Shown here in pieces: positions 1 to 8,344 of a stretch of DNA of 64,000 bases; positions within the stretch are counted from its first letter, which is position 1; each line of letters opens with the position of its first letter. A program made the position numbers and the translations under genes. Origin of the DNA: Ignavibacteriales bacterium (GTDB lineage: Bacteria; Bacteroidota; Ignavibacteria; UBA10030); NCBI GenBank assembly GCA_026390575.1, contig JAPLFR010000009.1, forward strand, positions 186,001-250,000. Direction: 5' to 3'. The notes below the pieces were generated by a model. The model searched no databases. It was given only the letters and a program-made list of their open reading frames with translations, and was not told the origin of the DNA.

Positions 1-57
1 ATGCCTTCGATGCCTCCTGGTGGAATGGGTGGTATGGGCGGCGGGGATATGTATTAA
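1..57 (+). CDS. groL: GroEL chaperonin, C-terminal tail only (partial)
   Basis: Only the last 18 codons lie in the window. They encode a tail rich in Gly and Met (PGGMGGMGGGDMY, then TAA). This is the flexible GGM-type tail at the C terminus of group I chaperonin GroEL, which projects into the folding cavity. The rest of the gene lies to the left. The tail is very characteristic, but only a few residues are visible. A hairpin terminator follows at 140-172. Confidence 0.8.
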   Translation: MPSMPPGGMGGMGGGDMY

Positions 58-139
58 GCAAGTAAAAAGTATGAAGTCAAAAGTATAAAGTATAATTGAT
101 TTCGACTTTTAACACGCAACATATCAGGGTAAATGAAAT

Positions 140-172
140 GCCCCTCGGTTGAAAAACTTGAGGGGCGTTTTT
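140..172 (+). terminator. Rho-independent terminator after groEL
   Basis: Seven-base arms GCCCCTC (140-146) and GAGGGGC (160-166) enclose a 13-base loop and are followed by a T-rich run. This closes the groEL transcript. The stretch 61-110 before it is A-rich low-complexity sequence (AAAAAGT/AAAAGT units). Confidence 0.85.
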
Positions 173-176
173 ATTC

Positions 177-205
177 TTGACATTCCTCTTTAAAAACCTT
201 AGCTT
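177..205 (+). promoter_or_regulatory. Possible sigma-70 promoter upstream of the PUR gene
   Basis: TTGACA at 177-182 is followed by a 17-base spacer and TAGCTT at 200-205, just after the groEL terminator. A second TTGACA at 292-297 has no convincing -10 box. If the first is used, the leader is about 180 bases long. Beyond this the stretch 206-392 shows nothing recognisable except a good ribosome binding site (AAGGGAG, about 379-385). Confidence 0.35.
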
Positions 206-392
206 TTTCCCAGGGATACTACTAAAACCATCCCTCAATACTTCGTTTTAATGGATACTCCAGGTTGTAGCAGTTTTTCATGATTTCAACATTGACATTT
301 TTGTTCTGTTGATTGAGTTGAACGTGCTGTACTAATTCATTACCACGTTTTACTAATTCACAAATCAATACTATCAATAAGGGAGTAATATC

Positions 393-827
393 ATGGACGC
401 ACTATTCAGCAAAATGCTCAAAGCGGGCTCTACCACCTATTTCATGGATGTGAAAGAGGCGAAGAACAACAAGAAATATCTCAGCGTTACAGCAAGTCAG
501 CCGGCGAAGGAAGGCGAGAAGAAATTTACCAGTCGCAGCGTCATCGTCTTCAGCAGCGTTGTAGATGAATTCATCGGCGCACTGAAGGAAGCGAATACTG
601 TTGTCAACGGTGAAGGTGAGTTTACAAAGAGGATGAAGACGGGGAAGATTACATATTTCGTGGATGTGAAAGAAGCGAAAAACGCCTCTCGATATTTGTC
701 CATCACTGAAAGCCAGCCCTCGAAAGAAGATCCAACGAAATTTTCAAGACGAAGTATTACTGTGTTCAATAATGCCGCGAATGATTTTGTGGGAGCAGTC
801 GAAGAGGCAGTTGAACATCTCAAGTGA
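393..827 (+). CDS. PUR-domain (DUF3276-like) nucleic-acid-binding protein, two tandem repeats
   Basis: The 144-residue protein is two copies of one module (about 5-66 and 77-142). Each reads roughly G-x-x-TYF-x-DVKEAKN, then YL-x-(V/I)T-x-SQP, then F-x-(S/R)RS-(I/V)-x-VF, and ends in a helix with F-(I/V)-GA. This is the pattern of bacterial PUR-alpha-like proteins, which bind single-stranded nucleic acid; bacterial members (for example Borrelia BpuR) usually have one repeat and dimerise. Two repeats in one chain would make an intramolecular PUR dimer. There is no signal peptide, so it is cytoplasmic. The start is set by AAGGGAG 8 bases upstream. The last codons recur as a decayed copy at 4235-4285. 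The nucleic-acid role is inferred from the family. Confidence 0.75.
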   Translation: MDALFSKMLKAGSTTYFMDVKEAKNNKKYLSVTASQPAKEGEKKFTSRSVIVFSSVVDEFIGALKEANTVVNGEGEFTKRMKTGKITYFVDVKEAKNASRYLSITESQPSKEDPTKFSRRSITVFNNAANDFVGAVEEAVEHLK

Positions 828-865
828 TTCATACAAGAAGGAATCATAGGAGAGCACAATAAATG

Positions 866-899
866 AATGCGCTGAGAGGGAGGCCCTCAGCGCATTTTA
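866..899 (+). terminator. Rho-independent terminator after the PUR gene
   Basis: Perfect nine-base arms TGCGCTGAG (868-876) and CTCAGCGCA (886-894), followed by a short T-rich tail. Confidence 0.8.
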
Positions 900-996
900 T
901 TGTAAGTCTATCAATGTATCTTGTTCAAGCTGATACAGTATGGGAAATGACGGACCTCAAAGAGTGATAGTCAACAAAATTGTGAATAAGAGGTAC

Positions 997-2820
997 CTAT
1001 TTCATTATGATCATCTTTTTCGTTGCTTGAAATTCTCCTGCTTGAATGCGATAAAAGTAGATACCGCTGGGAATCTCTGAAGTACTACTAAAGAGTTGAG
1101 AATAATTCCCTGCTTTTTTATAGCCATCGACTAATGTCATAAGTTCCTGCCCTATGATATTAAATATTTTTAGACTCACATAACAGGCACTAGGGAGTTG
1201 ATAACGAATGACTGTCGATGGATTAAACGGATTTGGATAATTTTGCTCAAGTGAGCCGGATCGCGGGATATTATCGTTGAAATCGCGAATGCCTGTCGGC
1301 TGCGCAAGCGTAACCCGCAGTTGTTTCGGGTATCCGAATATGTTTTCAAAATATTTTGAATTAAGAGAGAAATATTTATTATATGTTTTTGCCCTCAATC
1401 CTGAAGTCCGAATGTGTATATGCACCGTGCTGGAACTTTGCGGAGCCGCATAAAATTTCATTGGAGTGATGGTGATGCACGAATCAGGAATAATGCCGTT
1501 GCCCATAGCCACCGTGATCGAATCCGATCCGGTGCCGGTGTTGGCGACAATAAAGGATGTGTCAATAACTTCGTTCTTAAGCGAAACAGTATCCAGCTGG
1601 ATGATATCAGCACCCACATCGATCACCGGCGCACCGGATTCATAAAAAAGCTGACGGTCGAGGGCGTACACGTACCCCCTGTTGTCGCCGAAAAATATTT
1701 TACCGTCTGCACTGACGGGAATCGAATTGATGCCGTTGGCAATCCGTAATCTCGCCTTAACAATTCCCGAACACTTATCGATCGCGATCAATGAACCGTA
1801 TGCATTGCCATCGAACGTGTCTCCGGTTCCGAGAACGATGAAACTACTGTCGACTGTCGGTGAGTTGAAGATTCGAAAATCGACCTTGCATTCCCAAACA
1901 AACCGGCCTGTCAATGTGTTAAACGCTTTCGCATTATGCTGTGAAGATCCTCCAATATAGATCAGGCTATCCGACACGACCGGTCCGCCAACAAGAAAGA
2001 GATTTTCATTCGTTCTGGGATCTTTCCAGGACCAGTTCCTTACCCCGGTCCCAGCATTGATCGAGAAAATTGTGCTGCTTATGCCGGCGAAAAACACCGT
2101 ATTATCGTGAACTATGGGAGGTGTATTAATCGCATTGCCGTACGGGCAATTATAGACAGAATGCGTATCAAATTCCCATACCTTATTGCCTGTAGTGATA
2201 TCGTAGGCATACATCACACCATACCAATCTCCGAAGATCACCATATTACCGCTGACCGCAGGCGACACGCGAATTCCACTCTTCCGGGTCGTTTGACATA
2301 TAAATGTTTGCGAACCTGTTTTCATATCAATGCCATACACAAGTCCTTGGTCGGTACCGATGAATGCAATATCATTTACAATCTTCGGGGAAGAATGGAA
2401 ATAGTCATACGATACGTACTGATCGATGAGCTTATCACCATACAATGTAAACTTCCATATCTGTTTGCCCTGAGAATTCAAGGCATAAAGAATGTTGCCG
2501 CTTTCAAAGCATATGATGGAGTTCCAGATCGCTGCGTTCGAACGAATCGGACTACCCGTAGCAAAGCGCCATCGCTCGTTTCCTGTTTGAGCATCAAGTG
2601 CATAAAAATTACTATCCAGACTTCCGACAAAGACCATGCCGTTATAAACAAGAGGTGCAGTGTAAATAGCTCCGTTTGTTTTGAATTCCCATAAGATAGG
2701 ATTCGCCTGTGAATTCGAATTATTATTTTGACTTGCAGCAAAACTGATGTCTGTCATCAGGCCAGTGAGGCAAGAAGCCAGAATGATTGATACAATTGTT
2801 AAATGAAAAATACTGCGCAT
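997..2820 (-). CDS. Secreted PQQ-type beta-propeller protein with type IX sorting domain
   Basis: The 607-residue protein begins with a Sec signal peptide (about 1-28, ending ISFA). About eight propeller blades follow, marked by repeated YALD/YAYD, 'TG...W.F' and 'V.FG' strands as in PQQ-dependent dehydrogenase and BamB repeats (about 45-395). Next come an Ig-like section (about 400-500) and a C-terminal sorting domain starting near 525 with 'LEQNYPNPFNPST' and ending KKMIIMK. Such tails direct export by the type IX system. No dehydrogenase active site is visible, so a binding or structural role is more likely than an enzyme. AAGGAG lies just upstream of the start. It is monocistronic. The divergent side (2821-2964) holds no further gene. 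Confidence 0.85.
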   Translation of the reverse strand: MRSIFHLTIVSIILASCLTGLMTDISFAASQNNNSNSQANPILWEFKTNGAIYTAPLVYNGMVFVGSLDSNFYALDAQTGNERWRFATGSPIRSNAAIWNSIICFESGNILYALNSQGKQIWKFTLYGDKLIDQYVSYDYFHSSPKIVNDIAFIGTDQGLVYGIDMKTGSQTFICQTTRKSGIRVSPAVSGNMVIFGDWYGVMYAYDITTGNKVWEFDTHSVYNCPYGNAINTPPIVHDNTVFFAGISSTIFSINAGTGVRNWSWKDPRTNENLFLVGGPVVSDSLIYIGGSSQHNAKAFNTLTGRFVWECKVDFRIFNSPTVDSSFIVLGTGDTFDGNAYGSLIAIDKCSGIVKARLRIANGINSIPVSADGKIFFGDNRGYVYALDRQLFYESGAPVIDVGADIIQLDTVSLKNEVIDTSFIVANTGTGSDSITVAMGNGIIPDSCITITPMKFYAAPQSSSTVHIHIRTSGLRAKTYNKYFSLNSKYFENIFGYPKQLRVTLAQPTGIRDFNDNIPRSGSLEQNYPNPFNPSTVIRYQLPSACYVSLKIFNIIGQELMTLVDGYKKAGNYSQLFSSTSEIPSGIYFYRIQAGEFQATKKMIIMK

Positions 2821-2964
2821 TTTAAAATACTCCTTTCTTGGATTAAATTGATTGAGTGTAATTAAATAAATTGCAATAGGAATCTCGACCGGATAAAGTC
2901 AGACTGCAGGTATTCGAACCATTTATTTTTAGTAGTGGGATGTGAAAATTGAACGAAAAGTGAC

Positions 2965-4092
2965 TTAATTCGTCATTAAGCGCTGTCTTTTGTACTCAGT
3001 CGGAGTCGTACCGGTATGTTTTTTAAAAGCCTGGTTGAAAGAAGATTTTGTATTAAAGCCGACTTCGTATAGAATTTCAAGGATTGTTTTCCGCTGTGTC
3101 GCTGTGTCCGAGAGGAGGCGCTGAGATTCTTTTATACGGTATGTATTGATAAAATCGTAATAATTTTGACCTAGTGTATTGTTGATAATTTCCGATAGCG
3201 AGCGGTGCGGGATCAATATTTTTCTCGAGAGATCAATTAACGTAATATTAGGATCCAAATAGGGCTTTTCACTTTCCATATATTGGGATAATCTGTTGAG
3301 ATATTGCTTCTCTACTGATTTTGATAAGTAAGGAGTTTTCTGCCGGCTTTCTTCTTCAACACCTGAAAATATTGTAGGATGAATGAGGGCTTTGAAAAAT
3401 ATGTAGTTATAAAAAATAAAAAAAGCGAGAAAGTTTATTAGATCTATACTCGTTGAAATATTTAAGACAAGTACACGCGATATAAAATTAAAAACACTTG
3501 TACACCATGCAATAAGAAATCCATAGAGAACGACACTCAACCAAGACAAATTTATATTTTGAATAGAAGAATATTCCTGTCTTATTTTAGCCCGATAATT
3601 CTTAAGGATGAAAAGAGAGGTAATATTGTAAATAAGTATGTGGATGTGTACGGCTATATTGTAATACCTCCAGAACGACTGAGAAAGGAATGCGTGGTTG
3701 GCAAGTAATGCTTGTTTCGTTTCCACAGAATGAATATGAAACGTACCAGTGAAATAGATTACGGTCAATATGAACGGCAATGCATGAATAATATGCCGTT
3801 TGTTTAAATTAAAATCAGAATATGCCAGGGATTTGATATAGAAATAAAATGTCGGTCCTGCAAGGAAATAGATAGGTACACCAAGGTAAAAAAGATCCGG
3901 ACAAAAAGCATAGATTTCACGATAAAATTGAAAGCATTCATAATTAATGATCATCAATATTTGTTCAATTAAAAATACTGCAAGGATTCTATTAGATTGT
4001 ATATTAGTTTTCCTTAGGACTAAAAAGAAAATAAAAACTGTCAGTTGAAATAAGGCAATGAAGTTGATTATATCCAGCAATCCTACCTTCAT
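2965..4092 (-). CDS. AraC-family regulator with multi-spanning membrane N-terminus
   Basis: Residues 1-240 (of 375) are mostly hydrophobic, with about seven predicted membrane segments, starting with the stretch around residues 8-27. Residues about 265-372 form an AraC-type double helix-turn-helix, with the second helix pair showing 'ILEILYEVGFNTKSSFNQAFKKHTG' and ending TPTEYKRQR. Membrane-bound AraC regulators of this shape are common in Bacteroidota and probably sense an extracellular or membrane signal. The neighbouring secreted propeller gene lies downstream on the same strand, 144 bases away, and could be a target, though nothing proves it. Short dyads lie upstream (4164-4201). Confidence 0.88.
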   Translation of the reverse strand: MKVGLLDIINFIALFQLTVFIFFLVLRKTNIQSNRILAVFLIEQILMIINYECFQFYREIYAFCPDLFYLGVPIYFLAGPTFYFYIKSLAYSDFNLNKRHIIHALPFILTVIYFTGTFHIHSVETKQALLANHAFLSQSFWRYYNIAVHIHILIYNITSLFILKNYRAKIRQEYSSIQNINLSWLSVVLYGFLIAWCTSVFNFISRVLVLNISTSIDLINFLAFFIFYNYIFFKALIHPTIFSGVEEESRQKTPYLSKSVEKQYLNRLSQYMESEKPYLDPNITLIDLSRKILIPHRSLSEIINNTLGQNYYDFINTYRIKESQRLLSDTATQRKTILEILYEVGFNTKSSFNQAFKKHTGTTPTEYKRQRLMTN

Positions 4093-4163
4093 CGTTTTTC
4101 ACTCACCATAAAAATAATTAGAAAGAATATAGTCCCTCGGAGGTTGAATATTCCAGACCCTCC

Positions 4164-4201
4164 TTCAATTGAATGTAATCACTAATTGCATTACGATGCA
4201 A
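4164..4201 (-). promoter_or_regulatory. Dyad cluster upstream of the araC-type gene (possible operator/promoter)
   Basis: There is a perfect palindrome TTCAATTGAA at 4164-4173 and an inverted pair TTGCAT-N4-ATGCAA at 4186-4201. On the minus strand TTGCAT of this dyad also sits 17 bases before TTACAT, a weak sigma-70-like arrangement. A role in autoregulation is inferred only from position. Confidence 0.35.
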
Positions 4202-4234
4202 CTGTCAATTTTGTTACTTTTTTGAGAGCCGAGA

Positions 4235-4285
4235 ACGAATGACTTTGTGGGAGCGGTGGAAGAAGCGGTTGGACATCTGAAGTAG
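4235..4285 (+). pseudogene. Decayed 3' end of a second PUR-domain gene
   Basis: Sixteen codons and a stop read TNDFVGAVEEAVGHLK, almost identical to the C-terminus of the PUR protein at 393-827 (NDFVGAVEEAVEHLK). The DNA matches with mostly third-position changes, so the copy arose from a coding gene. No start codon or upstream PUR sequence remains. A separate terminator follows at 4338. The 3' end has survived while the body was deleted or replaced by the 997-4092 block. Confidence 0.8.
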
Positions 4286-4337
4286 TAATAAGTGATCATG
4301 CGCCAGTCCTCCCTCCCGATAGCGCGTTGGCATTCTT

Positions 4338-4374
4338 AATCCCCGGCGTTTGGTAGAGCGCTGGGGATTTTTGT
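4338..4374 (+). terminator. Rho-independent terminator after the PUR remnant
   Basis: Eleven-base arms AATCCCCGGCG (4338-4348) and CGCTGGGGATT (4359-4369), with one G-U pair, then a T run. It isolates the hsd operon from upstream transcription. Confidence 0.8.
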
Positions 4375-4390
4375 TTCCGACTTATGTTTC

Positions 4391-4419
4391 TTGCATTTGC
4401 TACGAAGTTGAAGTACTAT
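4391..4419 (+). promoter_or_regulatory. Likely sigma-70 promoter of the hsd operon
   Basis: TTGCAT (4391-4396), a 17-base spacer and TACTAT (4414-4419), placed after a terminator and about 50 bases before hsdR. The -10 box is the same as in the repeat-borne promoters at 36137 and 39077. Confidence 0.5.
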
Positions 4420-4468
4420 TAATCAAATTTGCCAGCAAATAGACCAAGGTGATTCCAGAGAACTACTG

Positions 4469-6925
4469 ATGGCGAGCAACATACAAAACCTTTCCGAGCG
4501 TGATATTTGCACTAAATTTATCACTCCTGCAATTGTGAAAGCAGGATGGGATATCCAGACTCAATTGATGGAAGAAGTTTCGTTCACTGCTGGCAAGATC
4601 TATGTAAAAGGTAAGCTTACATGTCGCGGCGAAAAGAAGCGCGCAGACTACATCTTGTATTATAAATCCAATATTCCGATAGCAATTGTTGAAGCAAAGG
4701 ATGCTAATAATACTGTCTCGGGCGGTATCCAACAGGCGTTGGTATATTCTAAAATCTTAGATATTCCCTTCGTTTTCAGCAGCAATGGTACTGGATTCTA
4801 TTTTCACGACAAGACCGCAAGCGGTGAATCAATTGAAAAGACACTCCCATTAGATGGTTTTCCGTCACCGGATGAACTGTGGGCGAAATATAAAGCATAC
4901 AAAGGCCTCCAAGATCCAACAGTTGAGAAGATTGTTGAGCAAGATTATTACCCTGACAGCTTCGACCGGAAGCCACGTTATTATCAACAGATTGCCATTA
5001 ATAGAACGATTGAAGCAATAGCGAAAGGTGAAAAGCGCGTTCTCCTTGTGATGGCGACTGGCACAGGAAAAACCTATACTGCATTCCAAATAGCTTATAG
5101 ATTATGGAAAGCAGGTGCGAAGAAACGAATTCTATTCTTGGCCGACCGTACAGCGCTCATTGACCAGGCTCGCCGTAACGACTTCCGATACTTCCGAGAT
5201 AAGATGACGGTGATTAAGAAGAAGGTAGTAGAGACACAGGGGAAGGAAACTCTTGTCTCGACTCATAAGCGCGGTATCGATAGCGCAGACAAAGCATACG
5301 AAGTATTTCTGGGCTTATATCAAGGACTTTCGAGCACTGATGATAATATCAAGGATGCATACAAAGATTTCTCCGCGGATTTCTTTGATCTGGTCATCGT
5401 TGATGAGTGTCATCGTGGAAGCGCTAAAGATGATAGCGCTTGGAGAGAGATACTTACTTATTTCTCAAATGCCACTCATATTGGATTAACTGCAACTCCA
5501 AAAGAAACAGACGTTACTTCCAACAGCGAATACTTTGGCGAACCGATTTACACTTATTCACTCAAGCAAGGTATAGACGATGGGTTTCTTGCTCCATACA
5601 AGGTTGTACGTATCGGTTTGAATGTTGATCTTGATGGATGGAGGCCGCCGAAGGGATACTTGGACAAAGATGGTAATCCTGTCGAAGATCGAATCTATAA
5701 TCGTAAAGATTTTGATCGCAATATTGTTATTGATGAACGCAGAAAACTCGTTGCAAAGAAGATAACAGAGTTCTTAACGGGGGGAACTCGTTTTGAAAAG
5801 ACTATCATGTTCTGTGTTGATATTGAGCATGCTCAAGGAATGCGTAATGAGTTAGTGGCAGTGAATAGCGATCTTGTTGCGGAAAATGATAAGTACGTTA
5901 TGCAAATAACGGGAGATAATAATGAAGGAAAGATGCAGCTGGATAATTTCACTAACCCCGAAGAGAAATATCCTGTTATTGCAACAACGTCAAAACTCAT
6001 GACGACCGGAATTGATGCACAGACTTGTAAAGTTATTGTGCTGGATAGCAACATTCAGTCTATGACGGAGTTCAAACAGATCATTGGGCGTGGTACCCGA
6101 ATTAATGAGGACTATGGAAAGCGATACTTTACCATTTTGGATTTTCGCAGTGTGACAGATCTCTTTGCGGATAAAGAGTTCGACGGTGATCCGGTGAAGG
6201 TAAAAGAAGTAAAAGAGGATGACGACATTTCTACTGTCGATGCAGAAACAAACACTGAAGAGATTGTTATTGATGAAGTATCAGGAAAAGAAGTTGTCTT
6301 TGAGAAACCAAAGGTGAAAGATGCCCTTTCTGAGCATTCGGATAAACTGCACGAGAAACGAAAGAAGATTTATGTAAATAATGTTGATGTATCAGTTCTG
6401 CTTATTCGTGAGACCTACTTTGATGAATATGGAAAGCCAATCACATCAAGTCTGAAAGACTTTACAAAACAAAAGATTGAACATTCGTTTAAGTCACTTG
6501 ATGATTTTTTACAACGATGGAATAGTGCTGACCGTAAAGAGGTATTGATTGAGGAATTGAAACAGCAGGGCATTCTCGTGGATGAATTGCAGGAAGCTGT
6601 GAACAAAGATCTCGATCTCTTCGATATTATTTGCCACATTGCATTCGATAAACCGCCGCTAACAAGGAGAGAGCGTGCGGAAAATGTGAAGAAGCGTAAC
6701 TATTTTACAAAATATGGCAATCAGGCACGTGCAGTACTTGAAAAACTGCTTGAAAAGTATGCCACTGAAGGAATAGAAAATCTTGAATCGATGGAAGTTC
6801 TCAAAGTGCCTCCGTTTGATGAATTTGGTTCAGTAACTCAGATTATAAGTCTCTTTGGCAATAAAGAAAACTATCTTACCGCAGTTAAAGAATTAGAACA
6901 ACAACTCTATAGTTCGGCAGCGTAA
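4469..6925 (+). CDS. hsdR: Type I restriction enzyme, R (endonuclease/translocase) subunit
   Basis: The 818-residue HsdR subunit cleaves DNA after ATP-driven translocation in complex with HsdM and HsdS. Residues 1-150 hold the nuclease fold, with RADYILYY (D60) and AIVEAKDA (E75, K77) as the PD-(D/E)xK centre. Two RecA-like motor domains follow, with Walker A ATGTGKT (196-202), VDECHRGS (DEAD-box-like motif, about 311-318), GLTATP and a helicase C motif QIIGRGTR. The C-terminal part resembles the EcoEI R subunit, which is also about 800 residues. It is first in a five-gene operon and lies 3 bases before hsdM. All key motifs are present, so the enzyme looks active. Confidence 0.95.
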   Translation: MASNIQNLSERDICTKFITPAIVKAGWDIQTQLMEEVSFTAGKIYVKGKLTCRGEKKRADYILYYKSNIPIAIVEAKDANNTVSGGIQQALVYSKILDIPFVFSSNGTGFYFHDKTASGESIEKTLPLDGFPSPDELWAKYKAYKGLQDPTVEKIVEQDYYPDSFDRKPRYYQQIAINRTIEAIAKGEKRVLLVMATGTGKTYTAFQIAYRLWKAGAKKRILFLADRTALIDQARRNDFRYFRDKMTVIKKKVVETQGKETLVSTHKRGIDSADKAYEVFLGLYQGLSSTDDNIKDAYKDFSADFFDLVIVDECHRGSAKDDSAWREILTYFSNATHIGLTATPKETDVTSNSEYFGEPIYTYSLKQGIDDGFLAPYKVVRIGLNVDLDGWRPPKGYLDKDGNPVEDRIYNRKDFDRNIVIDERRKLVAKKITEFLTGGTRFEKTIMFCVDIEHAQGMRNELVAVNSDLVAENDKYVMQITGDNNEGKMQLDNFTNPEEKYPVIATTSKLMTTGIDAQTCKVIVLDSNIQSMTEFKQIIGRGTRINEDYGKRYFTILDFRSVTDLFADKEFDGDPVKVKEVKEDDDISTVDAETNTEEIVIDEVSGKEVVFEKPKVKDALSEHSDKLHEKRKKIYVNNVDVSVLLIRETYFDEYGKPITSSLKDFTKQKIEHSFKSLDDFLQRWNSADRKEVLIEELKQQGILVDELQEAVNKDLDLFDIICHIAFDKPPLTRRERAENVKKRNYFTKYGNQARAVLEKLLEKYATEGIENLESMEVLKVPPFDEFGSVTQIISLFGNKENYLTAVKELEQQLYSSAA

Positions 6926-6928
6926 TCT

Positions 6929-8344
6929 ATGTCCCACAACATTTCCGGTGTAATTAAATCTATCCGTGACATTATGCGTGAAGATCGTGGCGTAAGCGGC
7001 GACGGTCAACGCATTGAGCAGCTTGCTTGGATGCTCTTCTTAAAAATCTTTGACGATAACGACAAGGACCTTGAACTGAGGAAGGATACCTACAAATCTC
7101 CTATTCCAAAGAAATATCAATGGCGTCATTGGGCGGAAAATACCGAAGGAATAACGGGGGATGAGCTTTCAAAATTTGTCGATCAGGAATTGTTTCCAGC
7201 ACTCAGGGAGTTAAGGCCTGCAACAAAACGTGCATATTTAGTGCGCGAGGCGTTTGAAGGCAATAACAACTACATGAAGAGCGGTACCAACATCCGTAAG
7301 GTGTTGAACAAACTTGATGAACTTGATTTTAATGTTGCTACTGAACGGCATCTGTTCGGTGAAATGTATGAAACCATACTGCGTGAATTGCAAAATGCCG
7401 GAGATTACGGCGAGTTCTATACACCACGTGCAGTAACGCAGTTTATGACGGATATGGTGAACCCGAAACTTGGCGAAGTGGTGTTTGACCTCGCGTGCGG
7501 AACAGGCGGATTTTTAACCTGCACCATTGAGCATTTGAAGAAGCAGATCAAGAATGTTCACGACAGACGGATACTGCAAGAGACTGTCCGCGGCAATGAA
7601 TACAAACCGCTTCCATATCTGTTGGCTATTACCAACCTTCTCCTTCACGATATTGAAGAGCCGGATATTACTTACATCGATAGCTTGGGAAGAGAACTGA
7701 CGAGTTACAAAGAAAGGGAGCGTGTAGATGTTATTCTTGCGAATCCGCCGTTTGGTGCAACGGTTTCCAACAATAATGAAAAGAATTTTCCTCAAACGTA
7801 CAGAACAAAAGAGAGTGCCGATCTTTTTCTCATTCTCTTCGTTCATCTGCTTAAAGATGGAGGACGTGCGGCGATTGTATTGCCGGATGGTTCGTTGACA
7901 GGTGAGGGCATAAAACAACGTATCCGTGAGAAACTGTTAACCGATTGCAACCTCCATACCATTATACGATTGCCAAACTCCGTATTTCAACCCTATGCAA
8001 CAGTAGCGACCAATTTATTGTTCTTCACGAAAGGTAAGCCGACAAAGGAGGTTTGGTATTATCAACACCGATTACCAGAAGGGCAAAAGGCATATAACAA
8101 GACACGACCGATACAGTTAAAAGAGTTTGATCCGATAAAAAAATGGTGGAAGAAACGAGAAGAGAGTGAGATTTGTTGGAAGGTTAATATTGATACAATC
8201 AAAGAACGTGGATTTGATTTGGATATAAAGAATCCAACGGTTGTTGAGGAGGAATTAGAATTTACGAGTGGTGAATTGATTGAGAAAATTCAAGAGTCAT
8301 TTAGGATGTCATCTGAAATATTGAATCAACTAAAATCAAGATAG
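6929..8344 (+). CDS. hsdM: Type I DNA adenine methyltransferase, M subunit
   Basis: The 471-residue HsdM methylates adenine N6 at sites chosen by HsdS and protects host DNA. Residues 1-140 are the helical N-terminal domain. The catalytic domain shows the S-adenosylmethionine motif DLACGTGGF (187-195) and the adenine-specific motif NPPF (272-275), preceded by GEFYTPRAVTQFM. Length is normal. It sits 3 bases after hsdR, and its stop overlaps the GTG start of hsdS by one base, so the three are translationally coupled. Confidence 0.95.
   Translation: MSHNISGVIKSIRDIMREDRGVSGDGQRIEQLAWMLFLKIFDDNDKDLELRKDTYKSPIPKKYQWRHWAENTEGITGDELSKFVDQELFPALRELRPATKRAYLVREAFEGNNNYMKSGTNIRKVLNKLDELDFNVATERHLFGEMYETILRELQNAGDYGEFYTPRAVTQFMTDMVNPKLGEVVFDLACGTGGFLTCTIEHLKKQIKNVHDRRILQETVRGNEYKPLPYLLAITNLLLHDIEEPDITYIDSLGRELTSYKERERVDVILANPPFGATVSNNNEKNFPQTYRTKESADLFLILFVHLLKDGGRAAIVLPDGSLTGEGIKQRIREKLLTDCNLHTIIRLPNSVFQPYATVATNLLFFTKGKPTKEVWYYQHRLPEGQKAYNKTRPIQLKEFDPIKKWWKKREESEICWKVNIDTIKERGFDLDIKNPTVVEEELEFTSGELIEKIQESFRMSSEILNQLKSR

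Noticed and set aside
292-297. Second TTGACA before the PUR gene
   Set aside because: No -10 box at an acceptable distance.
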